DNA from: Streptomyces althioticus | GTDB taxonomy: Bacteria; Actinomycetota; Actinomycetes; Streptomycetales; Streptomycetaceae | Reading direction: 5' to 3' | NCBI GenBank assembly: GCA_014649355.1 | Contig: BMSW01000001.1 | Coordinates: 558,001 to 622,000, forward strand | Length of the DNA: 64,000 bases | In this document: in pieces, positions 55,734 through 64,000 of the stretch | Numbering within the stretch: position 1 is the stretch's first letter | Layout: every line of letters begins with the position of its first letter | Notes under the pieces: generated by a model | What the model was told of the DNA's origin: nothing | Seen by the model: only the letters and a program-made list of their open reading frames with translations | The model's database searches: none | Made by a program: the position numbers and the translations under genes

Positions 55734-56225
55734 TCAGGCCGCCGGGGCCGTGCCCGGGTGGTCGTCGTCGTCCTCGTCGTCCGGGAGCTTGCAGACGTGC
55801 TCCAGCCACTTGGCGGCCGCTATCACGGCGATGCCCGCCACCACGGAGAATCCGGCGTAGATGGCCTGGTCGCGGCGGGCGGGGATGTCCAGGGAGCCCA
55901 GCAGCACGACGAACGTGCCGCCGTAGAGGCCGGCGACGAGGGCCGCCACCAGGGCGCTGGCCTGGCCGAAGACCACCGCGCGGGCCGCCTGCAGCGGGTC
56001 GACTCCCTTGGCGTCCGGACGGCGCTCGCGCTGCGCCTTGAGACGGGCGCGCAGGGAGAGCGCGGTGGCCGCGAGGACCGTGGCGATCAGGGCGAGGACG
56101 ATCGGCGCGGCCACGGGAACGCTCGGGAGGGTTCCCAGCGAGTTCCACAGGCGGGCGCCGGCCCAGGACAGGACACCGGCGACGACGAAGACGCCGGCCA
56201 GCACCCTGATGCGCAGCTCTTTCAC
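55734..56225 (-). CDS. DUF3180 membrane protein
   Basis: The 163-residue protein from GTG 56225 (AAGGGA upstream) has four membrane helices (about 8-25, 38-58, 83-108 and 119-138) and a short acidic C-terminus (DDEDDDDHP). DUF3180 proteins are typically encoded next to folK in actinobacteria, as here (61 bases downstream of folK). Function unknown. Co-transcription with the folate genes is likely. Confidence 0.9.
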   Translation of the reverse strand: MKELRIRVLAGVFVVAGVLSWAGARLWNSLGTLPSVPVAAPIVLALIATVLAATALSLRARLKAQRERRPDAKGVDPLQAARAVVFGQASALVAALVAGLYGGTFVVLLGSLDIPARRDQAIYAGFSVVAGIAVIAAAKWLEHVCKLPDDEDDDDHPGTAPAA

Positions 56226-56286
56226 GGTGTCCCTTCGCGTTCCCCCGGCCGGTGGCCCGGGCTGTGGCCGTCCTCGACCTTAACGG

Positions 56287-56898
56287 CTACTCGGGCAGCC
56301 GGAGTTCCAGGTCGGCGCGCGGCGTGACCCCGTCCCGGGTGACCGCGTCCAGCAGTTCGGCCACCGGACCGTGTCCGGGGAGCTCGGCGGCGGGGTCGGC
56401 GTCCAGCCAGGGGGCGAGCACGAAGGCGCGCTCGTGGGCGCGCGGGTGCGGCAGGGTGAGCTGCGGGTCGTCGGAGCGGAGGTCGGCGTAGGCGACGATG
56501 TCGACGTCCAGGGTGCGCGGGCCCCAGCGCTCGTCCCGCACGCGGTGGAAGGCCTCCTCGACGGCCTGGGCGCGCTCCAGCAGGGAGGACGGCGGCAGGG
56601 TCGTCCTCAGGACGACGACCGCGTTGAAGTAGGACGGCTGGCTGCCGGGCTCGACGCCCCACGGCTCCGTCTCGTACACGGGGGAGACCGCCTTGACCCG
56701 GATGCCCGGGGTGTCCTCCAGGGCGTCCACGGCCCCCTGGAGGGTCTCCAGACGGTTGCCCAGGTTGGCGCCGAGGGACACCACGGCCCGTTTCGGGTTC
56801 TGGAGGGTGGTGTCGGCGGCGTCCACCTGCTCGACCACGGAGGCGGGGACGGGCTGGACGGTCGGGTCGGTGTGGCCCGTGGTGGTCGGCCTGGTCAT
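56287..56898 (-). CDS. folK: Hydroxymethyldihydropterin pyrophosphokinase
   Basis: The 203-residue enzyme transfers pyrophosphate from ATP to 6-hydroxymethyl-7,8-dihydropterin. The family marks are VVSLGANLGNRLETLQ, the Mg-binding PRTLDVDIVAY, and PHPRAHERAFVLAPW. About 40 extra residues lie before the domain. ATG 56898 overlaps the folB stop by 4 bases, so translation is coupled. Confidence 0.95.
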   Translation of the reverse strand: MTRPTTTGHTDPTVQPVPASVVEQVDAADTTLQNPKRAVVSLGANLGNRLETLQGAVDALEDTPGIRVKAVSPVYETEPWGVEPGSQPSYFNAVVVLRTTLPPSSLLERAQAVEEAFHRVRDERWGPRTLDVDIVAYADLRSDDPQLTLPHPRAHERAFVLAPWLDADPAAELPGHGPVAELLDAVTRDGVTPRADLELRLPE

Positions 56899-57254
56899 GC
56901 GCGGCTCCGGATGATGGTGACGGTCACGTCGTCGAAGGGCACGGTGATCGGCGCGTCCGGCTTGTGGACGCGCACCTCGACCTCCTGCACGACGTCGTGC
57001 TTCAGGCAGACCTGGGCGATGCGCTCGGCGAGGGTCTCGATGAGGTTGAGGGGCTCGCCCTCCACGACGGCCACCACCTCCTCGGCCACGATGCCGTAGT
57101 GCACGGTCTTCGTCAGGTCGTCGTCGGCGGCGGCCGGGCGGGTGTCCAGGCCGAGGACGAGGTCCACGAGGAAGGTCTGGCCCTCCTCGCGCTCCTTCGG
57201 GAACACACCGTGGTGCCCGCGGGCCCTCAGGCCGCTCAGCGCGACACGATCCAC
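56895..57254 (-). CDS. folB: Dihydroneopterin aldolase
   Basis: I choose GTG 57254 because GGAG lies 8 bases upstream; the GTG at 57263 touches that site directly. The 119-residue enzyme has the family pattern LSGLRARGHHGVFPKEREEGQTFLVD, VHYGIVAEEVVAVVEG, NLIETLAERIAQVCL and VRVHKPDAPI. It makes 6-hydroxymethyl-7,8-dihydropterin, the folK substrate, and overlaps folK by 4 bases. A 227-base gap separates it from the SnoaL-like gene upstream. Confidence 0.95.
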   Translation of the reverse strand: MDRVALSGLRARGHHGVFPKEREEGQTFLVDLVLGLDTRPAAADDDLTKTVHYGIVAEEVVAVVEGEPLNLIETLAERIAQVCLKHDVVQEVEVRVHKPDAPITVPFDDVTVTIIRSRA

Positions 57255-57481
57255 GCGAATCACTCCTGCTGTCGTCGGTCCGGCCGGTCGGTGCCCCGTG
57301 CGGACGGCACACCGGCCCGTCCTCGAATCTACCCGCGGCGGGCGTCGGCCCCCGCGGTCCGGGGTCGCGGCCGCCGGACGGGTTCCTCGGGCTCTTCGGT
57401 CCGTCTGCCCAGGGTGAACGGCATGCTCACGGGCCGGAAGGGGCGGAGGCCCCGGGTCGGGTGAGTTCCGCCACGTGCGGG

Positions 57482-57991
57482 TCAGGGCGGGGTCGGGGTG
57501 TCGTCGTCCTCGTCGTCGTCCTCCTCGGCGAGGACCGGGGAGGCGTGGTGCGACCAGAGCTTCCAGCCGGACGGGGTGCGCCGGTACACGTTGGTGGCGA
57601 CGACGAGCTGCCCGACCAGCGGCCCCAGCTCCTCGCCCTCCGCGGGGGCGGGCCCTCCGCTGAGGATGTTCTCCGTGCAGGTCACCACGGCCGTGTCCCC
57701 GGTGACGGAGACGTGCACGTCGGTGAGGAAGAACTGGATGTAGTCGGTGTTCGCCATGATCAGCGCGTACGAGCGGAGCACCTCGCCGCGCCCGGTGAGC
57801 GCCGGCCAGCCGGGGTGCACGCAGGAGACGACGCCCGCGTCGGCGGGGTCGTGGTACTCCTCGTCGACGCCGAGGTCGGCAGGGGTGAGCCAGGCCGAGG
57901 CGACCTCCTCGAAGTCACCCCGCTCCAGCGCCTCGTAGAAGGCGGTGTTGGCGGCCTCGACCTGCTCGACGTCGGTGTGGGGTGCGGTCAC
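57482..57991 (-). CDS. SnoaL/NTF2-like protein in the folate cluster
   Basis: The 169-residue protein starts at GTG 57991, overlapping the folP stop (GTGA). The NTF2-like pattern is clear: QVEAANTAFYEALERGDFEEVASAWLTPADLG, VSCVHPGWPALTGRGEVLRSYALIM, and a C-terminal beta sheet (AVVTCTENILSGG ... VATNVYRRTPSGWKLWSHHASPV) ending in an acidic tail. This fold includes enzymes and binding proteins. Its coupling to folP is conserved in Streptomyces as far as I recall, but no folate step needs it. It could be a pterin-related or accessory protein. Confidence 0.85.
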   Translation of the reverse strand: MTAPHTDVEQVEAANTAFYEALERGDFEEVASAWLTPADLGVDEEYHDPADAGVVSCVHPGWPALTGRGEVLRSYALIMANTDYIQFFLTDVHVSVTGDTAVVTCTENILSGGPAPAEGEELGPLVGQLVVATNVYRRTPSGWKLWSHHASPVLAEEDDDEDDDTPTPP

Positions 57992-58896
57992 CGGGCTCCT
58001 TCCGCACCGTGCTCGGGGGATGTGGGGTCGTCGTCGGGGCGCGCTTCCTGTATCGCGTGGACCACCCGTACGGCGTCGGCGCTGGCCCGGACCTCGTGCA
58101 CGCGCACCGCCCAGGCGCCGGCCCGGGCCGACAGCGCGGAGACGGCGGCGGTGGCCGCGTCGCGTTCGCGGGCGGGCGGGGGCGGGGCGTCGGGGCCCGC
58201 CAGCACCCGGCCGAGGAACCGCTTGCGGGACGCGGCGACGAGCAGGGGGTGGCCGAGGCCCAGCAGACGGTCGAGGCGGGCGAGCAGCGCGAGGTCGTGC
58301 TCGGCGTCCTTGGAGAAGCCGAGACCGGGGTCGACGATCACGCGGTCGGCGGCGATGCCGCCTTCCAGGACTGCCTCCACGCGCGCGTGGAGTTCGTCGG
58401 CGACCTCGGCGACGACGTCCTCGTACACGCCCCGGACGTTGCCGCCCTCGAGGAAGCCGCGCCAGTGCATGACGACGAACGGGGCGCCCGCGGCGGCGAC
58501 GACGCCGATCATGGCCGGGTCGGCGAGGCCGCCGCTGACGTCGTTGACCAGGGCGGCGCCGGCCGCGAGCGACCGCTCGGCGACGGAGGCGCGCATGGTG
58601 TCGACGGAGACGGTGACGCCCTCGGAGGCGAGCCCGCGGACCACCGGGATGACGCGCCTGAGCTCTTCGGCCTCGTCGACGCGGGTGGCGCCGGGGCGGG
58701 TGGACTCGCCGCCGACGTCCACCAGGTCGGCGCCCTGCGCGACCAGGTCGAGGCCGTGCTTGACGGCCGTGGAGGTGTCGAACCAGCGCCCGCCGTCGGA
58801 GAAGGAGTCGGGGGTGACGTTCACGACTCCCATGACCGCGCACCGGTCCCAGTGGGGGAGGCCCGCGACCTGACGGCGTCCGCTGTGAGTGCTCAT
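57988..58896 (-). CDS. folP: Dihydropteroate synthase
   Basis: From ATG 58896 the product has 302 residues. It joins p-aminobenzoate to the pterin pyrophosphate and is the sulfonamide target. Signatures are MGVVNVTPDSFSDGGRW, VDVGGESTRPGA, the NDVSGG motif and VDPGLGFSKDAEHD, with a C-terminal SRKRFLG. The gene begins the reverse-strand folate run folP, SnoaL-like, folB, folK, DUF3180. A long purine-rich intergenic region lies upstream. Confidence 0.96.
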   Translation of the reverse strand: MSTHSGRRQVAGLPHWDRCAVMGVVNVTPDSFSDGGRWFDTSTAVKHGLDLVAQGADLVDVGGESTRPGATRVDEAEELRRVIPVVRGLASEGVTVSVDTMRASVAERSLAAGAALVNDVSGGLADPAMIGVVAAAGAPFVVMHWRGFLEGGNVRGVYEDVVAEVADELHARVEAVLEGGIAADRVIVDPGLGFSKDAEHDLALLARLDRLLGLGHPLLVAASRKRFLGRVLAGPDAPPPPARERDAATAAVSALSARAGAWAVRVHEVRASADAVRVVHAIQEARPDDDPTSPEHGAEGAR

Positions 58897-59446
58897 ACGT
58901 TCAGCGTAGGCCCAGGGAGGGTGCCCGGTGCCGCACGGGCCCGCCGCGCGGGAAACCCCGCGCGCGGACATTGGCGGCACCTTTCGGACCGCATTGCCGT
59001 GAGGAGGGACGCACGGAAGATCGGCGAGAGCGGGAAAGGAGCGGAATCGAGTCCCGGAGGGTCGGGGAGAAGCGGATCTCCTCCGGGAAGGCGCGGCCTG
59101 CGGCGAGCGGTCGCGGGAGAGGCGTCGAAACGGACCGGAAGGGGCGGGACGGAAGGGCGCCGGAGGGGGGAATCGGAGGGCGGGACGGGACCGGGGCGCA
59201 CGGGTGGCGAGGCGCGGCCGGGGCCTCGGGACGGGGTGTCCGGCGGAGACCCCGGACAGGGGCCAACCGGAATGCGCGGAGGGCGAGTTGTCCGTCGGCC
59301 TGACCCCATAAAGGATCTTGACGAATATTCAATGGACCGCTTTTCACGCGTGGCCCGGTCCCTGACGGCATGTGAAACATTGCGTATAGCTTTCTTTTTG
59401 CGGGGCGGGGCACCATCATTCGCCTACGCGCGGTAAGTTTCTGGCC
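58897..59446. other. 550-bp divergent intergenic region with a purine-rich tract
   Basis: Between folP and the coiled-coil membrane gene. From about 58990 to 59290 the + strand is strongly purine-biased (runs such as GAGAGCGGGAAAGGAGCGG). An open frame across it is Arg/Gly/Glu-rich low complexity and I do not call it. From 59300 to 59440 GC drops sharply, and a promoter lies there. Confidence 0.65.
59362..59390 (+). promoter_or_regulatory. Candidate promoter in the low-GC pocket
   Basis: CTGACG (59362-59367) and TATAGC (59385-59390) are 17 bases apart, followed by TTTCTTTTTG, in the most AT-rich stretch of the region. The next gene starts at 59447. Confidence 0.5.
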
Positions 59447-60811
59447 ATGCCACGTGGACGTCACCGTCATTCCCCGCCTCTGCACAGGATGCTGCCCCCG
59501 TCGGCGATCGCAGGCGTGTCCGTCGTCTGCGCCCTGGCGCCGTGGGTGTTCACCCAACCGGTGGTGCTCCGTCTCCTGGCCGCGGCCGCCGCGGTCACGG
59601 CGATCGTGGGCGCCGTCGTGATGCGCCACTGGGACGCCCAGGCGGGCAAACGCGTCGCCGACCTCACGCGCGCGCGGGCGAGCGACGAGTGGCGTTTCGA
59701 GGAGAGGGTCGCCGAACTCGAGTCGGACCTCGAGGAGTCGCGTGAGCTGCGTATGAAGCTGGAGCAGCGGCTGCGCGCCAAGCGCGCGGAACTGGCGGGG
59801 CTGCGCAACGAGCACGCCGCGCTGCTGCGCCGGTACGCGGCGGCCGAGGCGGAGCGCGCGAACGTCCTCGAGGAGCGCCGGGTGCTGGAGATCGAGGCGG
59901 CCGTCCCGGCGCGCGCCCTGCCCCCGGGCGCGCCCGCGGCGCCCGCGGCGCCCGAGCCGGAACCCACGGTCCCCGAGGTGACGGCGGACGTGGAGCGGAC
60001 GGAGGACGCCGGGCAGAAGGAGACGCAGGACGAGAAGTCCTCCGGTGTCTTCTCCCCGGAGGGGTCGAAGCTGTACCTGAAGGCCGACGCGGCACTGGCG
60101 CGGTTCGCGGCGAAGCCGGAGACCGACGAGCGGGTCCAGCCGGAGACCGACGAGCGGGCCGAGGCGGAGGCAGCGAGCGAGGCGGAGGCCGGGAGCGAGG
60201 CGGACTCCGACGCGCCGGAGGAGCCGGACGCACGGCCCGCCGTGCCGGCCGCGCGCAAGGAGAGCGCCCCCGGAGCGGCGAAGGCCGGGGACGCCCCGGA
60301 GAGCCCCGCCGTGAGGAACACCGCCCCCCGGGGCGGCGGCACCCCCGAGGACGACGGGCCCGAGCCGACGAAGCGGCGCAGGCCCGACCCGGCGCAGGAG
60401 GACGAGGCCGGGGGGCAGCCCCGGGCGGCCGGCGACCATGAGCGCGCGGCCGCCCCCACCGCACCGGCCGCCTCCGCCGCACCGGCCGCGCACCGGCCCG
60501 CCGGGCACTTCACGGTGCCGACCGCGGTGGCGGTCGTCCCGCCGACGCAGCCCGTGCGGCGGCCCGTGCAGGACGACGGGTTCGACTTCTTCGGCACCAA
60601 GAACGCCCGGCGCGAGGCGCTGGACGCCGTGCAGAACGAGGACCTCGCCGACGTCGTCGGCCAGGAGGCGCTGGCGCTGCACAAGGCGGAGGCCGAAGGG
60701 CGGTACAAGCCGGCCGCCGAGGAGCCGCGCGCCGGTCAGGTCATCGACCTGACCGCCCACGACGAGACCGAGCACATCGACGTCCAGGGACTGCGCAGCG
60801 CGGTGTCCTGA
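59447..60811 (+). CDS. Membrane-anchored coiled-coil protein with long disordered region
   Basis: The 454-residue protein has two hydrophobic helices near the N-terminus (about 18-35 and 41-59), then a charged coiled coil (about 65-150: [37 protein letters not shown] area). After that comes a 250-residue acidic, Ala/Pro/Glu-rich segment with a [16 protein letters not shown] repeat, and a conserved-looking end: [44 protein letters not shown] recall homologues at this place in Streptomyces but no function. The layout suggests a membrane scaffold with a C-terminal binding segment. Confidence 0.82.
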   Translation: MPRGRHRHSPPLHRMLPPSAIAGVSVVCALAPWVFTQPVVLRLLAAAAAVTAIVGAVVMRHWDAQAGKRVADLTRARASDEWRFEERVAELESDLEESRELRMKLEQRLRAKRAELAGLRNEHAALLRRYAAAEAERANVLEERRVLEIEAAVPARALPPGAPAAPAAPEPEPTVPEVTADVERTEDAGQKETQDEKSSGVFSPEGSKLYLKADAALARFAAKPETDERVQPETDERAEAEAASEAEAGSEADSDAPEEPDARPAVPAARKESAPGAAKAGDAPESPAVRNTAPRGGGTPEDDGPEPTKRRRPDPAQEDEAGGQPRAAGDHERAAAPTAPAASAAPAAHRPAGHFTVPTAVAVVPPTQPVRRPVQDDGFDFFGTKNARREALDAVQNEDLADVVGQEALALHKAEAEGRYKPAAEEPRAGQVIDLTAHDETEHIDVQGLRSAVS

Positions 60812-60829
60812 AACCGGCACCCGTCGTGA

Positions 60830-60859
60830 GAGAGGGCCCCGCCCAGGCGGGGCCCTCTC
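60830..60859. terminator. Bidirectional terminator between coiled-coil and PH-domain genes
   Basis: GAGAGGGCCCCGCC (60830-60843) pairs perfectly with GGCGGGGCCCTCTC (60846-60859), between convergent genes. Confidence 0.93.
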
Positions 60860-60875
60860 CCGTGTCCGGGGCCGG

Positions 60876-62210
60876 TCAGGCCATCCAGCGGTCCGGCAGG
60901 GCGTCCCTGCGCCCCGTGCGGGAGCGTTCCGCCTGGGCGTGCAGCAGGGCGGCGGCCTCCTCGGCGGGGCGCAGACGGGCGGTCACGGTGCCGTTGGCTC
61001 CGGTGTCCACATGGACGTCGGCGACGCCGTGCGCCCGCTGCCAGGGCCCCTGGGCGAGCCGTACGCTCTGCACCTTGGCGTGCGGCACCAACGAGAGGCT
61101 GCGCCGCAGCAGACCGTGCCGGGAGGCGAACACCGCGTCCGTGACGGCGAGCCCGTGGCCCCGCCACCACACCGGCACGCACCACCGCGCCCCGCGCGGC
61201 GGGCGGGAGAACGCCTCGGACGGGGGCACGGTCACCCCCGGCAGGACGCGCGCGACGACCGACTCCGCCATCGCACGCGGGGCCACCGGCAGCAGCAGCG
61301 AGTTGGACGAGCCGGCCACGTCCAGCTCCACGCGCACCCAGCCGCGCCTGCGCCACAGCAGCGGCTCGACCAGCCGCACGGTCTGCACCCGGCCGGGCGG
61401 CACCGTCTCGTGCGCCCGGTCCAGCAGCCCGTGGTCGATGCGGAGACCGTCGGGCGACTCGCCCAGCGTCCAGTCGTACTCGGCGACGAAGCGGCCCACG
61501 CTGCTCGCGCCCGCCGCGCCGAGCATCGGGATGCCGGCCGCGAGCACCGTCCACAGGCTGTGGGTGGCCGTCCACAGCAGGGGCAGGGCGACGGCGGCGA
61601 CCAGCAGCCAGACCCAGGTCGCCGCGGTCAGCAGGAGCGAGACGGCCAGCACGCCCGGCGGCACCCGCAGCATCTGCTGGGAGGGCGCCTCACCGACCTC
61701 GTGGGCGGTCTCCGGGGCGAAGCCCGCCGCCCGCGCCAGCAGTTCCGCGCGCAGCGCCCGCGCCTCGCCGGCCCCGAGGAAGGCCAGCTCGTCCTTCTTG
61801 TCGGCGCCTATGACGTCGAGTTTCAGCTTCGCCACGCCCGCGACCCGCGCCAGCAGCGGCTGCGTGACGTCGATGGCCTGGATCCGCTCGAGACGGATGT
61901 GCGCGGTGCGCCGGAACAGCAGCCCGGTGCGCACCCGCAGCTCGCTGTCGGTCACCGCGAAGTGGGTGAACCACCAGCTCAGGAAGCCGTAGAGGGCGGC
62001 GGCCGGGATGAGTACGGCGAGCCCGAGCAGCAGCGTGGTCGTGGTGAGCCGGGTGAGCTGGCGCTGCGCGCCGTCGGGGTCGTGCACCGCCCAGCCCATC
62101 AGGACGGCCACCGGCGCCCACGCCCGCCGCAGCGGCGTGACGGGGTGCAGCCGCCGCTCGACGACGGGCGGCCGTCCGGTCACGTCCTCCTGGACGCCGG
62201 GCGCGGTCAC
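60876..62210 (-). CDS. Bacterial PH-domain membrane protein, large subunit (YdbT-like)
   Basis: The 444-residue protein starts at GTG 62210. It contains repeated bPH2 (DUF304) domains: [41 protein letters not shown] first, then [19 protein letters not shown]...[21 protein letters not shown], and finally [36 protein letters not shown]. Pairs of membrane helices (about 48-65, 160-178, 185-205) separate them. In Bacillus, YdbS/YdbT pairs of this family form a membrane complex linked to tolerance of antimicrobial compounds. Its start overlaps the stop of the small subunit gene by 4 bases. Exact role unknown. Confidence 0.9.
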   Translation of the reverse strand: MTAPGVQEDVTGRPPVVERRLHPVTPLRRAWAPVAVLMGWAVHDPDGAQRQLTRLTTTTLLLGLAVLIPAAALYGFLSWWFTHFAVTDSELRVRTGLLFRRTAHIRLERIQAIDVTQPLLARVAGVAKLKLDVIGADKKDELAFLGAGEARALRAELLARAAGFAPETAHEVGEAPSQQMLRVPPGVLAVSLLLTAATWVWLLVAAVALPLLWTATHSLWTVLAAGIPMLGAAGASSVGRFVAEYDWTLGESPDGLRIDHGLLDRAHETVPPGRVQTVRLVEPLLWRRRGWVRVELDVAGSSNSLLLPVAPRAMAESVVARVLPGVTVPPSEAFSRPPRGARWCVPVWWRGHGLAVTDAVFASRHGLLRRSLSLVPHAKVQSVRLAQGPWQRAHGVADVHVDTGANGTVTARLRPAEEAAALLHAQAERSRTGRRDALPDRWMA

Positions 62211-62782
62211 AGCCCCGCCGACCGGGCCTCGCCCAGCTCGGTGAGCCGGTCGCGCAGCCGTTCCGCCTCGTCCGGGTCGAGCCCCGGGATGGTTGCGTCG
62301 GTGGCCGCGGCGGCGGTGTGCAACTGCACGCTGGCCAGCCCGAAGTGCCGCTCGACGGGCCCGGAGGTGACCTCCACGAGCTGCATCCGCCCGTACGGCA
62401 CGACCGTCTCCTCGTGCCACAGCACGCCGCGGCTGATCAGCAGGTCGTCGGCGCGCTCGGCGTACCGCCAGGAGCGCCAGTTGCGCTCCAGCATCACCCA
62501 GCCCCACAGCAGCAGGGCCAGCGGCAGCACCGCGAAGGCGCCCCAGGCGGGCCCGGCCAGCAGGCCCGGCACCAGCGCGGTGGCCAGGGTCAGCAGCCCC
62601 AGCCACACCACCAGCAGCAGCCGCCGCATCGTCAGCAGCCCGGGCGGCAGCGCGCGCCAGACCGGCTCCGTACCGCCGTCCGGTTCCGTGCCGGCATCCG
62701 CCGCGGGCACGTCCGCCGTCACCGGCGTGGGCGTCCCCTGCGCGTCCGCTGTTCCCGTGTCGTGCGGGCTCCCCGTCTCCAT
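62207..62782 (-). CDS. Bacterial PH-domain membrane protein, small subunit (YdbS-like)
   Basis: The 191-residue protein from ATG 62782 has a polar, Thr/Pro/Asp-rich start of about 45 residues, two membrane helices (about 60-95), and one bPH2 domain ([52 protein letters not shown]). It overlaps the larger PH-domain gene by 4 bases, as expected for a two-subunit complex. It is divergent from nuoD with 31 bases between the start codons, so the two promoters must overlap or lie inside neighbouring genes. Confidence 0.9.
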   Translation of the reverse strand: METGSPHDTGTADAQGTPTPVTADVPAADAGTEPDGGTEPVWRALPPGLLTMRRLLLVVWLGLLTLATALVPGLLAGPAWGAFAVLPLALLLWGWVMLERNWRSWRYAERADDLLISRGVLWHEETVVPYGRMQLVEVTSGPVERHFGLASVQLHTAAAATDATIPGLDPDEAERLRDRLTELGEARSAGL

Positions 62783-62813
62783 GGGGCCAGCGTACGTACG
62801 ACAGACTGTGTCC

Positions 62814-63965
62814 ATGACTCCCACGACGGAGACCATGGTCGGAATCGGCGGCGCGGCGGAGAGCACCGACATGGTGCTCAACATCGGCCCGCAGCACCCG
62901 TCCACGCACGGGGTGCTGCGGCTGAAGCTGGTGCTGGACGGCGAGCGGATCGTCCACGCGGAGCCCGTGATCGGCTACATGCACCGGGGCGCGGAGAAGC
63001 TCTTCGAGGCCCGCGACTACCGGCAGATCGTCATGCTGGCCAACCGGCACGACTGGCTGTCGGCGTTCTCCAACGAGCTGGGCGTGGTCCTCGCCGTGGA
63101 GCGGATGCTCGGCATGGAGGTCCCCGAGCGCGCGGTGTGGCTGCGCACGCTGCTCGCCGAGCTGAACCGGGTGCTCAACCACCTGATGTTCCTCGGCTCC
63201 TACCCGCTGGAGCTGGGTGGCATCACGCCGATCTTCTACGCCTTCACCGAGCGCGAGAAGCTCCAGCACGTCATGGAGGAGGTCTCCGGCGGGCGCATGC
63301 ACTACATGTTCAACCGCGTCGGCGGCCTCAAGGAAGACCTCCCGGCCGGCTGGACGGGACGCGCGCGTGCCGCGGTCGCCGACGTGCGTGCGCACATGGA
63401 CCGCTTCGACGACCTGGTGCTCGGCAACGAGATCTTCCGCGGCCGCACCCGGGGCGTCGGCGCGCTGTCGGCGGAGGCGGTGCACGCGTACGGGGTGAGC
63501 GGGCCGATCGGGCGCGCCTCGGGCGTCGACTTCGACCTGCGCCGCGACGAGCCGTACCTGGCCTACGGCGAGCTGGGCGACGTCCTGAAGGTGGTCACCC
63601 GCGAGGAGGGCGACTGCCTCGCCCGCTTCGAGTGCCTGCTGGAGCAGACGCACAACTCCCTGGACCTCGCCGACGCCTGCCTGGACCGGCTGGCCCAGCT
63701 GCCGCCCGGCCCGGTCAACCAGCGGCTCCCCAAGGTCCTGAAGGCGCCCGAGGGCCACACGTACGCGTGGACCGAGAACCCGCTCGGGATCAACGGCTAC
63801 TACCTGGTCAGCAAGGGCGAGAAGACCCCGTACCGGCTGAAGCTGCGCTCGGCGTCGTACAACAACATCCAGGCGCTCACCGAGCTGCTGCCGGGCACGC
63901 TGGTCGCGGACATGGTGGCGATCCTGGGGTCGATGTTCTTCGTCGTCGGCGACATCGACAAGTAG
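62814..63965 (+). CDS. nuoD: NADH-quinone oxidoreductase subunit D-like protein (NuoD paralogue)
   Basis: The 383-residue protein starts at ATG 62814 and ends with the family terminus (FFVVGDIDK). It has the full NuoD body: [61 protein letters not shown], and the quinone-site region with [30 protein letters not shown]. No other nuo genes flank it in the window, unlike the main nuoA-N operon, so it is most likely the stand-alone paralogue present in Streptomyces (SCO3392-type, as I recall). The Cys ligands of [NiFe] hydrogenases are absent. Confidence 0.92.
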   Translation: MTPTTETMVGIGGAAESTDMVLNIGPQHPSTHGVLRLKLVLDGERIVHAEPVIGYMHRGAEKLFEARDYRQIVMLANRHDWLSAFSNELGVVLAVERMLGMEVPERAVWLRTLLAELNRVLNHLMFLGSYPLELGGITPIFYAFTEREKLQHVMEEVSGGRMHYMFNRVGGLKEDLPAGWTGRARAAVADVRAHMDRFDDLVLGNEIFRGRTRGVGALSAEAVHAYGVSGPIGRASGVDFDLRRDEPYLAYGELGDVLKVVTREEGDCLARFECLLEQTHNSLDLADACLDRLAQLPPGPVNQRLPKVLKAPEGHTYAWTENPLGINGYYLVSKGEKTPYRLKLRSASYNNIQALTELLPGTLVADMVAILGSMFFVVGDIDK

Positions 63966-64000
63966 CCCTCAAGCGGCGAGGACGTCCCCGACGCCCACCG

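Noticed and set aside
58971..59303. Open frame in the purine-rich tract upstream of folP
   Set aside because: Composition (Arg/Gly/Glu) simply mirrors the base bias, with no domain pattern and no typical third-position GC signature.
60876..63758. 960-residue open frame covering the PH-domain gene and antisense of nuoD
   Set aside because: Only the part from GTG 62210 has family motifs. The upstream extension is antisense to nuoD and to the small PH-domain gene's frame.

Overview
The window looks like core chromosome of a Streptomyces. It has very high GC with strong third-position GC bias, many GTG starts, lipoproteins with short lipoboxes, and hallmark genes: tipA, a lysine-repeat topA, an MFS–thymidylate kinase fusion, DUF397/XRE/anti-sigma trios, and stand-alone nuoD. 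From memory the flanks follow the S. coelicolor order from about SCO3545 (methyltransferase) and SCO3543 (topA) down to about SCO3392 (nuoD paralogue). This synteny was not searched.

Layout. 1-10.6 kb: conserved block with methyltransferase end, small membrane protein, topA, MFS–tmk fusion, DNA polymerase III delta', and a secreted tripeptidyl-peptidase-like lipoprotein. 10.74 kb: tRNA-Thr(CGU). 10.9-22.9 kb: a lasso-peptide locus. Its precursor (15075-15203) ends in the ring segment CLGIGSCND plus tail FAGCGYAVVCFW, which as I recall is the aborycin/RP 71955 sequence of the siamycin family. It is followed by the macrolactam synthetase (C), RRE (B1), leader protease (B2), an ABC exporter, a DoxX/MauE-like membrane protein with a DsbA-like thioredoxin (for the two disulfides), and a CapA/metallophosphatase-like protein matching the type that epimerises the C-terminal Trp in MS-271 (siamycin I). 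A histidine kinase and second ABC transporter upstream, a response regulator downstream and an atypical LuxR regulator flank the core. 23.1-27.2 kb: three decaying Ser/Thr kinase genes (frameshifted, internally deleted, pseudokinase). 27.5-29.4 kb: a SARP with an in-frame 15-bp tandem repeat, ending inside a DNA polymerase I-like gene.

31-44 kb: regulation-rich region. It holds a Clp_N/HTH protein under two twin palindromes, a DUF2786 protein, a lipoprotein, a WhiJ-like trio (DUF397, RsbW-like ATPase, XRE) sharing a 27-bp promoter motif, aldehyde dehydrogenase, PadR plus a drug-type ABC transporter with a clear operator, glutamate decarboxylase plus ClC channel (acid-resistance pair), and tipA with its MerR-type promoter.

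44-64 kb: housekeeping genes. DedA, ThrE-type exporter, ppa, dacB, DUF2342 metalloprotease, tilS, hpt, ftsH, the folate genes (folE; folP–SnoaL-like–folB–folK on the other strand), DUF3180, a coiled-coil membrane protein, two bacterial PH-domain proteins and a nuoD paralogue. Many transcription units end in long perfect hairpins without U-tracts, as is usual in Streptomyces. Family and pathway names are from my recall of protein families; no database search was run.
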